Assembly: GCA_022841745.1 (NCBI GenBank)
Contig: JALHQW010000078.1
Location: forward strand, 1-33,169
DNA: 33,169 bases
Reading direction: 5' to 3'
Origin: Saprospiraceae bacterium
Lineage (GTDB): Bacteria > Bacteroidota > Bacteroidia > Chitinophagales > Saprospiraceae
The position numbers were made by a program, and so were the translations under genes. Under the pieces are notes generated by a model. The model saw only the letters and a list, made by a program, of their open reading frames with translations. It did no database searches and was not told where the DNA came from. Below, piece after piece: positions 7,775 to 14,756 of this stretch. Numbering within the stretch: position 1 is the stretch's first letter; each line of letters opens with the position of its first letter.

Positions 7775-8806
7775 ATGGGCAAGCCACTAATTCCTATTGC
7801 ATTCCCGAATCCCACGCCGCCAGCCGACGGCACTGCCGTCCTCGCAGCCGACATTGGTGGCACGAAGACCGACATGGCCATTTTTGAAATAAAAAATGGC
7901 GCTCCGTCCTTAACCAGGGAGTTTCGATACGCCTCCCGTGATTGGCCATCGTTGGTGGAGATTGTCAGGGATTTCACAAAGTTCATTTCGCTGCCCCAAC
8001 GGCTGTGCATCTCCTTCGCTGGCCCCGTCAGGAACGGCAAGGCGCATGGCACTAACCTCCATTGGGACATTGACGCAAAGGCCATCGGCGCTGAGCTTAG
8101 CATCGAAAAGGTATTGATTATCAACGACTTGGAAGCCAATTGCTACGGGCTGGCGGCACTCACGGCTGACGATTTGAGGACAGTCTATCCCGGCAAGAAC
8201 GGCGAACTGGGCAATGCTGCCGTCATATCGCCCGGCACGGGGCTGGGCGAGGGTGGCCTGTTCTGGGATGGGCGGGCCTACCATCCGTTTGCCACGGAGG
8301 GCGGCCATGCGCATTTTGCGGCCCGCAATGAACTCGACTGGGAGCTGTTCCGCTATTTGCAGCGAAAATACGGCCACGTGAGTTGGGAGCGGGTCATTTC
8401 CGGGCCGGGCATTTGCATGATTTTTAGCTTTCTGCGGGATGAAAAAGGCTGGGAAATGCCTGAAATACTGCGTGAAGAATTCAAGACGCACGATACCGCC
8501 GCCGCCATCAGCATCGCCGCCTCGGAGGGCTGCTCGGCCTGTGCGGAGGCGCTGCGGAGGTTCATCCAATACTTGGCCGAGGAGGCCGCCAACCTTGCCC
8601 TGAAGCTGAAAGCGACGGGCGGCATCTACATCGGCGGTGGCATAATACCCCAGATTTGGAACGAGGAGTACCACGCCATTTTCAACGAATTTTTCTTTGA
8701 AGTGGGTCGCTTGCACCCACTGGTGGAGGGAGTGCCCGTTCACCTGATTTTGAACCCAAAAACGGCCCTGTTGGGAGCGGGGTATTATGGGGCGTTTGGG
8801 CGTTGA
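7775..8806 (+). CDS. glk: Glucokinase
   Basis: A 343-residue ASKHA-fold kinase of the bacterial glucokinase family (ATP + glucose to glucose-6-phosphate, cytoplasm). The phosphate-1 motif AADIGGTKT is at about residues 24-32. The catalytic Asp118 lies in INDLEANCYGLAAL, the phosphate-2 motif is VISPGTGLGEGGLF, and ATEGGHAHFA is the family's conserved His loop. A C-terminal GGIYIGGGIIPQI adenosine motif is present. It is not of the ROK type: the zinc-binding CxCGxxGC motif is absent. The ATG at 7775 is the only ATG before the phosphate-1 motif. The gene is followed by a very strong palindrome, then mutY. Confidence 0.93.
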   Translation: MGKPLIPIAFPNPTPPADGTAVLAADIGGTKTDMAIFEIKNGAPSLTREFRYASRDWPSLVEIVRDFTKFISLPQRLCISFAGPVRNGKAHGTNLHWDIDAKAIGAELSIEKVLIINDLEANCYGLAALTADDLRTVYPGKNGELGNAAVISPGTGLGEGGLFWDGRAYHPFATEGGHAHFAARNELDWELFRYLQRKYGHVSWERVISGPGICMIFSFLRDEKGWEMPEILREEFKTHDTAAAISIAASEGCSACAEALRRFIQYLAEEAANLALKLKATGGIYIGGGIIPQIWNEEYHAIFNEFFFEVGRLHPLVEGVPVHLILNPKTALLGAGYYGAFGR

Positions 8807-8820
8807 GGGCAATTGTGGGT

Positions 8821-8910
8821 TTTGTCATTCTGAAAGAAACCGTCCACGCCATGAGGGCAGTCCCGTGTGGCAGCCCTCATGGCGTGGACGGTTTCTTTCA
8901 GAATGACAAA
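8821..8910. repeat. Perfect 38-bp palindrome between glk and mutY
   Basis: Arms 8821-8858 and 8873-8910 are exact reverse complements over 38 nt with a 14-nt loop. The outer part (TTTGTCATTCTGAAAGAAAC) resembles intergenic repeat words common in this phylum, and the inner part carries CCGTCCACGCCATGAGGGC. Unlike its neighbours the arm is not made of tandem words. It could terminate transcription of glk, but there is no T-tract. Confidence 0.9.
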
Positions 8911-8999
8911 GCGACAATCTTACATGGAGACGTCCAGCAATTCCAACCACCTCAACTGGCTTCCTCAAAATCCCGTAATCTTGCCCCATAAATCCACCT

Positions 9000-10262
9000 A
9001 TGGCGGCCAAGGACAATCACCTGTTTTTCGTAGAAAACCTGTTCGCATGGCACGAAGCCAATCCCCGCCCATTGCCCTGGAAGGGCGAACGGAACCCCTA
9101 CCTTATCTGGCTCTCTGAAATTATTTTGCAACAAACGAGAGTGGAGCAGGGCCTGCCCTATTTCGAGCGGTTCAAGGCGGCCTACCCAAGCGTGACCCAC
9201 CTCGCCGATGCCCCCGAAGATGAGGTAATGAAGCTTTGGGAGGGCCTCGGCTACTACTCCCGTGCCCGCAACCTCCACGCTACGGCCAAGCATATTGCGT
9301 ACAACCTAAACGGCTCTTTTCCAAGTACTTACGAAGGCATCCGCTCCCTAAAAGGCGTCGGCGACTACACGGCAGCGGCCATTGCCTCCTTTGCCTACGA
9401 CCTGCCCCACGCCGTGGTGGACGGCAATGTGTATCGGGTGCTCTCCCGCTATTTCGGCATCGAGACGCCGATTGATACGACGGAGGGGAAAAGGGTGTTT
9501 GCGAGGCTTGCGCAAGCGCTGATTGAGATTGCGGATTTGCCGATTGCGGATTGCGGGATTGCGGATTGCGGATTGGAGATTGCGGATTTGCCCCTGACCC
9601 CTAAAGGGGAACCTAAACAGGGAAGTGCAGAGCAGAATTTGATTGCGGGTTTCGGATTGCAGATTGCGGATTTGCACGATGCCCCCAATCCGAAATCCGA
9701 AATCCGAAATCCGCAATACAACCAGGCCATCATGGACTTCGGCGCCACGCACTGCACCCCGGCAGCGCCGAAATGCCCAAGCTGCCCCATGCGGGAGCGC
9801 TGCGTGGCTTTTTTGGATAAAAAAACGGGGTTGCTGCCCATCAAATCCAAGAAGCTGGAGCGGCGTCAACGGTTTTTCAACTATTTGATTTTCAATCGCT
9901 TGAACGAGGTCTTCATCAAAAAACGCAGCGAGAAGGACATTTGGCAAAACCTCTACGATTTTCCGCTCATCGAAACGGACAGCTTGCAGGACGACCACCG
10001 CTTTTTGACCAAAAACAAAACCTGCCAAGCGTGGCTGGGCGAGTCGGATTGGTCGTTGCGACGGGTCTCGCCACCACAGCGGCAGGAGCTGACGCACCAG
10101 CGCATCGTAGCCACGTTCTGGGAGTTGGAGGTGGGCAAGGATTTTTTGCCAAAAGAAGAAACCTGGATGGCAATGGAACGGGAAAAAATCTCAAATTTTG
10201 CCTTTCCAAAGGTCATAGATTTGTACATCAACCAAAAGTTTTTACCTTTAGAACTCTTTTAA
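9000..10262 (+). CDS. mutY: A/G-specific adenine glycosylase MutY with an in-frame repeat insertion
   Basis: A 420-residue DNA repair glycosylase that removes adenine opposite 8-oxoguanine. The helix-hairpin-helix glycosylase domain has catalytic Glu40 (LSEIILQQTRVEQ), the HhH loop LKGVGDYTAAA and catalytic Asp141 (VVDGNVYRVL). The 4Fe-4S cluster ligands are Cys252, Cys259, Cys262 and Cys268 (C-x6-C-x2-C-x5-C). The C-terminal NUDIX-like recognition domain follows. Residues about 176-240 do not belong to the family: they are the translation of a palindromic repeat (9525-9719), inserted just before the conserved NQAIMDFGATHCTP segment without breaking the frame. All catalytic and cluster residues are kept, so the protein is probably functional. 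The next gene is ssb. Confidence 0.95.
   Translation: MAAKDNHLFFVENLFAWHEANPRPLPWKGERNPYLIWLSEIILQQTRVEQGLPYFERFKAAYPSVTHLADAPEDEVMKLWEGLGYYSRARNLHATAKHIAYNLNGSFPSTYEGIRSLKGVGDYTAAAIASFAYDLPHAVVDGNVYRVLSRYFGIETPIDTTEGKRVFARLAQALIEIADLPIADCGIADCGLEIADLPLTPKGEPKQGSAEQNLIAGFGLQIADLHDAPNPKSEIRNPQYNQAIMDFGATHCTPAAPKCPSCPMRERCVAFLDKKTGLLPIKSKKLERRQRFFNYLIFNRLNEVFIKKRSEKDIWQNLYDFPLIETDSLQDDHRFLTKNKTCQAWLGESDWSLRRVSPPQRQELTHQRIVATFWELEVGKDFLPKEETWMAMEREKISNFAFPKVIDLYINQKFLPLELF
9525..9719. repeat. In-frame palindromic repeat inside mutY
   Basis: About 195 bases (65 codons). The left side has tandem GATTGCGGATTGCGG words and the right side tandem AATCCGAAATCCG words, the reverse complement of GGATTTCGGATT. 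A second small palindrome (CCCCT-aa-AGGGG) sits in the middle. It encodes IADLPIADCG and PKSEIRNPQY-like peptides, nearly the same as those in aroB (residues 245-268). The length is a multiple of three and there is no stop in the mutY frame. Confidence 0.9.
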
Positions 10263-10271
10263 TAAACATAC

Positions 10272-10295
10272 ATCCCCCGGCGTTAGACGGGGGGT
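10272..10295 (+). promoter_or_regulatory. Hairpin between mutY and ssb
   Basis: CCCCCG (10274-10279) pairs with CGGGGG (10288-10293) over the loop GCGTTAGA, in the 67-base gap between the mutY stop and the ssb start. It may end mutY transcripts or sit in the ssb leader; no T-tract is present. Confidence 0.5.
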
Positions 10296-10329
10296 ATGAG
10301 CAAACTTAACCTAAACAACACAGTCCCCT

Positions 10330-10800
10330 ATGTTAAATCGAGTCACACTCATTGGGCGCCTTGGCGTAGATCCAGAAGTACGAAGATTGGAATCTGGTTC
10401 AGTGGTTGCTAAGTTTCGAATGGCAACTTCTGAAAGCTACAAAGACAAAGACGGAAATAAGCAAGAGACCACAGAATGGCACACTGTAGTAGCTTGGCGT
10501 GCTTTGGCCGAAATTGCTGAAAAATTCTTGAAGAAAGGGATGCTCATCTATGTGGAAGGCAAGCTAACCTACCGAGAGTATACCGACAAAGACAACGTCA
10601 AAAAGTTTTTCACCGAAATCTCGGCCAGCAACTTCCAGATGTTGGAGCGGCGTGAGGGCGGCAGTGGCGGCGGCAGTTACTTCCCCACTGAGGAACCAGC
10701 ACACGCCAACAGGGGGGGCAGCAGCACCTCTGTGCCTGAACCCGCCAATGTCATGGGCGATGTGGGCGAGCCACCTGTTACCGATGACCTGCCTTTTTAA
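10330..10800 (+). CDS. ssb: Single-stranded DNA-binding protein
   Basis: A 156-residue SSB. The N-terminal OB fold (about residues 1-108) opens with LNRVTLIGRLGVDPEVR and includes TTEWHTVVAWRALAEIAEKF and GMLIYVEGKLTYREY, all standard for the family. A Gly/Ser-rich flexible linker leads to the acidic tip DDLPF, which docks partner proteins of replication and repair. It binds single-stranded DNA as a tetramer in the cytoplasm. It lies between mutY and gldD, a conserved Bacteroidota order, and is followed by a repeat arm and a rho-independent terminator. Confidence 0.97.
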   Translation: MLNRVTLIGRLGVDPEVRRLESGSVVAKFRMATSESYKDKDGNKQETTEWHTVVAWRALAEIAEKFLKKGMLIYVEGKLTYREYTDKDNVKKFFTEISASNFQMLERREGGSGGGSYFPTEEPAHANRGGSSTSVPEPANVMGDVGEPPVTDDLPF

Positions 10801-10805
10801 AGTGC

Positions 10806-10845
10806 GCAGTTCGACAGTTGGCAGTGGGCAGTCAGGGGCTGCTAA
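10806..10845. repeat. Tandem-word repeat arm downstream of ssb
   Basis: The sequence GCAGTTCGACAGTTGGCAGT followed by GGGCAGTCAGGGGCTGCTA is made of GGCAGT-type words. The first half is shared with the left arm inside the M4 protease (21976-22006), and the second half with the reverse complement of 1129-1159. The opposite arm is only weakly preserved (GCTGACTG near 10866-10873). Confidence 0.75.
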
Positions 10846-10881
10846 TATGACCTCGGCTGCCTAATGCTGACTGTAATAGAG

Positions 10882-10916
10882 ACGAGCCGTTTTATCCAAA
10901 AGCGGCTCGTTTTAGT
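10882..10916 (+). terminator. Rho-independent terminator of ssb
   Basis: ACGAGCCG (10882-10889) pairs with CGGCTCGT (10903-10910), extended by TTTT/AAAA next to the loop, and is followed by TTTAGTTTT. It separates ssb from gldD. Confidence 0.8.
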
Positions 10917-10933
10917 TTTATAAACCATTCAAA

Positions 10934-11527
10934 ATGCGTTTTTTAGCAATCTTCCTGCTTGCCATATTCTTCGCCTCGTGCGAAGACCCCATCCTCACTC
11001 CCAAGCCACGGGCCTACCCCAAGGTGGTCTATCCTGAGAAAGCATACCAGCCGTTCACAGAAGGCTACTGTGGCTTTACTTTCGAGTACCCCAAGTACGC
11101 CGTCGTCCAGCGGGACACTACTTTTTTCGATGAAAAACCGGAGCATCCCTGCTGGTTCAATATTGTGGTGGAGGATTACGCCTGCCGCCTGCATTGCAGC
11201 TATGCGCCCATCACAAAGGCCAAGCCCGCCGACAAGCTCAAGACCGACGCCTTCAAGATGACCGATTGGCACAACAAAAAAGCAACTTATATCGAAGAGA
11301 CCCCCATCTTGAACAAGGCCCACAACGTAAAGGGCATGCTGTTCTCGGTGGAAGGCCCCGTTGCTTCACAACTCCAGTTCTTCCTGACCGACACGGCGGA
11401 GCAAAAGCACTTCTTCCGAGGGGCGCTGTACTTCTACGCGGAGGCCAATACTGACAGCTTGGCGCCGGTTTATGATTTTATGCGGAAGGATGTGGAGCGA
11501 ATGGTGGAGACGTTTGAGTGGCGATGA
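10934..11527 (+). CDS. gldD: Gliding motility lipoprotein GldD
   Basis: A 197-residue lipoprotein. The signal peptide ends in the lipobox FFASC with the acylated Cys16. The mature part has the features I associate with GldD: a PKPRAYPKVVYPEKAYQPF start, then a C-GFTFEYPKYA segment, CWFNIVVEDYACRLHCSY and a C-terminal DVERMVETFEWR. GldD is needed for gliding in Flavobacterium and is linked to assembly of the type IX secretion/gliding machinery; its exact role is not settled. In Flavobacterium it sits next to ssb and gldE; here ssb is upstream but no gldE lies between. The protease at 21134-24316 carries a sorting domain for the same secretion route. Confidence 0.85.
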   Translation: MRFLAIFLLAIFFASCEDPILTPKPRAYPKVVYPEKAYQPFTEGYCGFTFEYPKYAVVQRDTTFFDEKPEHPCWFNIVVEDYACRLHCSYAPITKAKPADKLKTDAFKMTDWHNKKATYIEETPILNKAHNVKGMLFSVEGPVASQLQFFLTDTAEQKHFFRGALYFYAEANTDSLAPVYDFMRKDVERMVETFEWR

Positions 11528-11574
11528 AGGGGCAGCACGAAGGCAATACCCATGCGGTTGGATGGCCTCAATCT

Positions 11575-11690
11575 TCAAAGGTTGTCAAGTGGGCTTTTGA
11601 TTTTTGACTTGGATACGTCTGTAATATGGGTATAAAGTTCCGTCGTCTTGATAGAGTTGTGCCCCAGCAGGTGTTTGTTGCGCTTTTGAC
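11575..11690 (-). pseudogene. C-terminal remnant of a tyrosine recombinase (integron-integrase-like)
   Basis: Not long enough to be listed as a full gene. Read on the minus strand from about 11670 to the TGA at 11575-11577 it encodes LLGHNSIKTTELYTHITDVS followed by KSKIKSPLDNL. LLGH...T..YTH is the last active-site region of tyrosine recombinases (the His/Trp box and the nucleophile Tyr of YTH). The closing K(I)KSPLDNL resembles the GVRSPLD(R/N)L end of integron integrases. The upstream part, with the catalytic Arg-His-x-x-Arg and the whole N-terminal domain, is missing: the frame is cut at 11691 by the IS66 element, and the last ten codons before that already look degenerate. Confidence 0.7.
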
Positions 11691-13184
11691 GTAACTGCTT
11701 AGGAGGTGCAAGCCTGATTTAAAAAAGTATTACCATCCAAAGCATTTTTAAGTTCATTGAAAACGCTGTGTTGATGCTTGCGGGCGGTGGATATAAACCC
11801 AAATATGCGGGCATATATACTTGCGCCCTCGAATGTCCTGAATGCTCCGGCCACCTTTTGCTTGGTTTTGGCAGGTCGCAAGTCCCTTTCTGCCTGGTTA
11901 TTGGTAAAGGGCACAGCCTCATTGAACGCAAAGGCAAGCACCGCAGCCTTGTGCTCCCTCAACCGAACCAGCAAGTTCCGTCCTTTCGTGGCCTTGGGCC
12001 TTCCCCTTCCGCTTTCCGATTTTTCCGGTGGAGGTTCCTCCAGTTCGGCGTATCCCAATATACTGTCAAAGAGGAGCAGTGCTTTCCGCTGTTCTTCGTC
12101 GCTCACCTTTCCAGTGCCTTTTTCGGACAGGTGGTACAATGCGAGCAGGTACCTCCTGAACCAGGTTGCCCATGCCGTGCCCTTTTCTTCCAGGGCGGCC
12201 AGTTCCCTCAACAGGTGCGCACCGCATATGGCGTGCAGGCAACCCTTGAACTTGAAGTAGCTGCCCCAGCAGTCGTGCACGGCCCATCCCTTGAACGCCG
12301 GCAGGTTGGAGGCGGCGCCCTGCAGGGCCTCCGTGCCCCGTTTTGCGTGGACGAAAAGGTAGGTGAACAGCCCGTTGCAACAGGTGTGGGCCAGTGCAGG
12401 CTTCCCGCTACCCTAAGCCCCGTCTCGTCAAAATGGTTGACCAGGCTTTGCAGCAGGCCGGCCCTGAGCAGCTTTTCAACCGGCCCCAGCAAATTGAAGC
12501 ATTTCTGGGTCGAGCTGATGATGGTGGCCGGGTTGATGGCAAAGCCGTACAGGTCCCCGAAGAGCAGCTGCACCTTTTTTACCGGGAGCTTGAACGCCAC
12601 GTTCAGCAGGACTATCAGCGCCCTCACCCCAGTGCCGTATTGCAGGCGGGCGTTCACCCCGTCCGGGAAGGCGCCCTCGTTGTAGCTGCCGCACCGCTCG
12701 CAGGTGCAGCCCAGGAGGACGTGCTCCGTCACCTCCAGCCTTGGCTGGGGCAGGTCGAATACCTGCCTGACCTCGACGACATTTGCCTTGGACTTGTCCA
12801 GTGCATGCCCACAGCCGCATTTGTCGGGGAGTATCTCGTTGAAATGGTCGGGCTGCTCGCAGATCTCTAGCGTTTTGCCCTTGTGGCCAGGCTTGCCACC
12901 GGGCTTCCTGCCCTTGCCCCTGCTAAACGCAGGCCTTGAAGTGGGCTTTTGCAGGCCATCGGAAGAAGGGGGCTTGCTGCTGTTCCTGCTGTTCTTGTTC
13001 AAACGGTCCGTCAGCCCTGCTTGGTTTACCAAAAGGATGTTGACCTGCTTTTGCAAGGCCGTGATCTGTTCTTGTTGCTGCAAAATCAAATCGTGGCAGG
13101 ACGATATGTCGTTTGGCAAGTTCAATTTAAGGGCATAAAAATAAAATAATAATCCCCATTCTGATGGGGGTGCTAAACTGTTAC
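11691..13184 (-). mobile_element. IS66-family insertion sequence
   Basis: An element of about 1.49 kb with terminal inverted repeats GTAACTGCTTAG (from 11691) and GTAACAGTTTAG (reverse complement ending at 13184), beginning with GTAA as is typical of IS66. It carries a single transposase of the tnpC type, frameshifted; the tnpA and tnpB partners of larger IS66 members are absent. No 8-bp target duplication is visible (cttttgac left, gaaaaaag right), so ends may have been lost or rearranged. It cuts the tyrosine recombinase stub on its left. Confidence 0.8.
11699..13125 (-). pseudogene. IS66-family transposase, frameshifted
   Basis: The N-terminal frame (12208-13125) has a coiled-coil start, the IS66 signature NSRNSSKPPSSDG, a Cys zinc motif (CGCGHAL ... 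CTCERCG) and the first catalytic Asp in NHFDETGLRV. The frame then shifts: the true continuation (AHTCCNGLFTYLFVHAKRGT...) is in the other frame and joins the downstream frame that holds the second Asp (AVHDCWGSYF) and the Glu in NNQAERDLRP. Restoring one G in the run near 12388-12392 (TGGCCC read as TGG GCC C) rejoins both halves over the catalytic domain. So the gene is recently broken by a single-base deletion, or the base is a sequencing error. Confidence 0.88.
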
Positions 13185-13191
13185 GAAAAAA

Positions 13192-13224
13192 GCGTCAAGT
13201 GAAGTACTGAGCCCTACTTGACGC
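13192..13224 (-). terminator. Hairpin downstream of the NmrA-type gene
   Basis: GCGTCAAGT (13192-13200) pairs with ACTTGACGC (13216-13224). Read on the minus strand it follows the stop codon of the reductase gene and is followed by a run of T (the complement of AAAAAA at 13186-13191), the layout of a rho-independent terminator. Confidence 0.65.
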
Positions 13225-13245
13225 CAAACTGATAGATGCTGATTT

Positions 13246-14106
13246 TTAAACTTTAGTCTCGAAAATTGCTTTATAATCAATAACAAATTGATGAAAAGTT
13301 GTCGGTTTACGTTTAAGTAAAAATTCAAGGTCTGTAGTAGTAGATTTAAAATAATTGAGTTTGATGAAGTGATAGAGTGTTGCTAAAAAGTCAACAGTAT
13401 TCTGAGGCAATCCGAATTTTAATAATGTTTCTTTATATTCTACTTCTGTCGGATTTACATTTCTAATATTTCTCTCTAAAACTTTTGAAAATATTTCAGA
13501 TATTTTTGAATGTGAAAGAGCCTCTGGCCCCGTGATTGTATAAGTTTTACCTAAATGAGTGTTTGGTGTTTCTAGAACATTTGCGATTGCATCAGCAACA
13601 TCTCTTATGTCATTATAGGATGTTTCACCATTTTCTGTAGGTAAAAAAATCATGTCTTTCTTAATTGCCCATAAATCATAATTGATGAAGTTCTGAAAAA
13701 TGAAATTAGGTCTGATTATAGTGTAGTCTATATTTGATTCCTTTATAGCAATTTCAGCCCTATGGTGCGAGCTACTTGGATTCGAATCTGCTCCCATTAC
13801 CGTAGTCAGTACAATATGATTTACTAAATTTTCTTTTGCCTTAGCCAAAAGCGGAATAATTTGTTCAGCAAACTGATTAGAACCTGATGGTGCAACTAAA
13901 TAAATTGATTTTATACCATCAAGAAGTTCATCAAATGTAGAAGGACTATTTAAGTCATAGTTTGTTGAAACGACCTCTTTACCAAACTTTTCTTGCATTT
14001 TTTCTAATTTATCAAAGCTTGCTACTTTAATTTTTAAACCTTTTGTTAGAAGTGCTTTTGCTACGTGACTTCCAAACGTTCCAGTTGAGCCTGTTACTAA
14101 AATCAT
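13246..14106 (-). CDS. NAD(P)-binding NmrA/quinone-reductase-like SDR protein
   Basis: A 286-residue atypical short-chain dehydrogenase of the NmrA/QOR2 group. The N-terminus is the dinucleotide-binding MILVTGSTGTFGSHV (Gly6, Gly9, Gly12). YLVAPSG, HIVLTTVMGAD, YTIIRPNFIFQNF and YNDIRDVADAIA follow in the usual order. Such enzymes reduce quinones or act as redox sensors in the cytoplasm. Codon use is strikingly AT-rich compared with all genes left of the IS and right of 15039, so it was probably acquired recently. It is divergent from the HxlR gene, which probably regulates it. The exact substrate is unknown. Confidence 0.85.
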   Translation of the reverse strand: MILVTGSTGTFGSHVAKALLTKGLKIKVASFDKLEKMQEKFGKEVVSTNYDLNSPSTFDELLDGIKSIYLVAPSGSNQFAEQIIPLLAKAKENLVNHIVLTTVMGADSNPSSSHHRAEIAIKESNIDYTIIRPNFIFQNFINYDLWAIKKDMIFLPTENGETSYNDIRDVADAIANVLETPNTHLGKTYTITGPEALSHSKISEIFSKVLERNIRNVNPTEVEYKETLLKFGLPQNTVDFLATLYHFIKLNYFKSTTTDLEFLLKRKPTTFHQFVIDYKAIFETKV

Positions 14107-14127
14107 GTTTTATTTTTTAAATGTTTA

Positions 14128-14264
14128 GAGTGCTTAACAAAAACATGGGTTTGGGCAGCGTCCCATTTGAGAGGCCGGGTTATCAAACCCGGCAGTTCCG
14201 AACCTGACGACAGGCTCGTAAATCCAACCTCCCAAAATGCGACCCATATTTTTGTGAAGCACTC
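14128..14264. repeat. Long nested palindrome in the divergent intergenic region
   Basis: The outer arms 14128-14150 and 14242-14264 pair over 23 nt with two mismatches (GAGTGCTT...ATGGGT). Inside is a perfect hairpin, GCCGGGTT-atca-AACCCGGC (14174-14193). The outer left arm holds GCTTAAC, which fits the attC R'' consensus RYYYAAC; the right arm has GTGAAGC, one base off GTTRRRY. It might be an attC-like site or a long leader hairpin of the reductase gene. It is GC-rich compared with the AT-rich genes on each side. Confidence 0.6.
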
Positions 14265-14278
14265 AAATGTTTACGTTG

Positions 14279-14356
14279 CAAATGTAACTCCAATAGTTTA
14301 CTTTTGTAACTTGTTACCTTATGGTAACTAATGAGAAACTAGTAACAAAAAAGTAA
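14279..14356. promoter_or_regulatory. Divergent promoters with GTAAC/GTTAC operators for the HxlR/reductase pair
   Basis: A plus-strand -7 box TACTTTTG is at 14299-14306 (for the HxlR gene) and a minus-strand -7 box TACATTTG at 14279-14286 (for the reductase). Overlapping the first and just beyond it are GTAACttGTTAC (14306-14317) and GTTACCttatGGTAAC (14313-14328), with two further GTAAC copies at 14342-14346 and 14352-14356. Dyads over both promoters fit binding by a dimeric HxlR-type repressor. Confidence 0.55.
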
Positions 14357-14359
14357 CTA

Positions 14360-14686
14360 ATGGAACAGAAACTTCAGAATGAAAATACTTATTGCCCCGT
14401 ATCAAAAACATTGTCTTTTATAGGCGGTAGATGGAAAGTTGTCATCCTGTTTTATCTTCAAAATGGAAAAAGACGATTTGGAGAAATTGCGGCAAGAATT
14501 CCCAATATTTCAAGAAAAGTACTTACCGAGCAACTAAAAGAATTGGAAGCAGATGGCTTGATTAAAAGAGAATATTTTAAAGAGATTCCTCCAAGGGTTG
14601 AGTATAGTGTAACAACTTTAGGGCTTAGTTTAAACAATGTCCTTAAAGAAATGGAAAATTGGGGAGTTCAAAACAAAGATTTATAA
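14360..14686 (+). CDS. HxlR-family winged-helix regulator
   Basis: A 108-residue DNA-binding protein. The family signature YCPVSKTLSFIGGRWK lies at the N-terminus, with Cys12 in the position that senses electrophiles in YodB/HypR-type members. The recognition region is RRFGEIAARIPNISRKVLTE and the wing is PPRVEYSVTTLG. It is AT-rich like its divergent reductase neighbour. HxlR/oxidoreductase pairs are commonly regulator and target; I infer that quinones or other electrophiles release it from the GTAAC dyads in the shared promoter. It is followed by an attC-like palindrome. Confidence 0.92.
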   Translation: MEQKLQNENTYCPVSKTLSFIGGRWKVVILFYLQNGKRRFGEIAARIPNISRKVLTEQLKELEADGLIKREYFKEIPPRVEYSVTTLGLSLNNVLKEMENWGVQNKDL

Positions 14687-14756
14687 TATTTAAATAATTT
14701 CTATAAGGCAGGATTTGAAAATATTAATAAATATTATGGACTTAATACAAGCCAAG

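Noticed and set aside
9525-9719. Tandem GGATT-type words as a CRISPR array
   Set aside because: There are no regular spacers of constant length; the words abut directly and form palindromic arms, and no cas genes are near.
11768-12685. Long open frame on the plus strand opposite the IS66 transposase
   Set aside because: It is antisense to a clear transposase, with no recognisable motif; GC-rich coding DNA often leaves such open shadows.
11699-13125. Programmed frameshift in the IS66 transposase
   Set aside because: The site near 12390 is a short GGCCC run with no slippery heptamer, and IS66 tnpC is normally a single frame, so a plain deletion is simpler.
11683-13192. Target-site duplication around the IS66 element
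   Set aside because: The 8 bases outside the inverted repeats differ (cttttgac and gaaaaaag).
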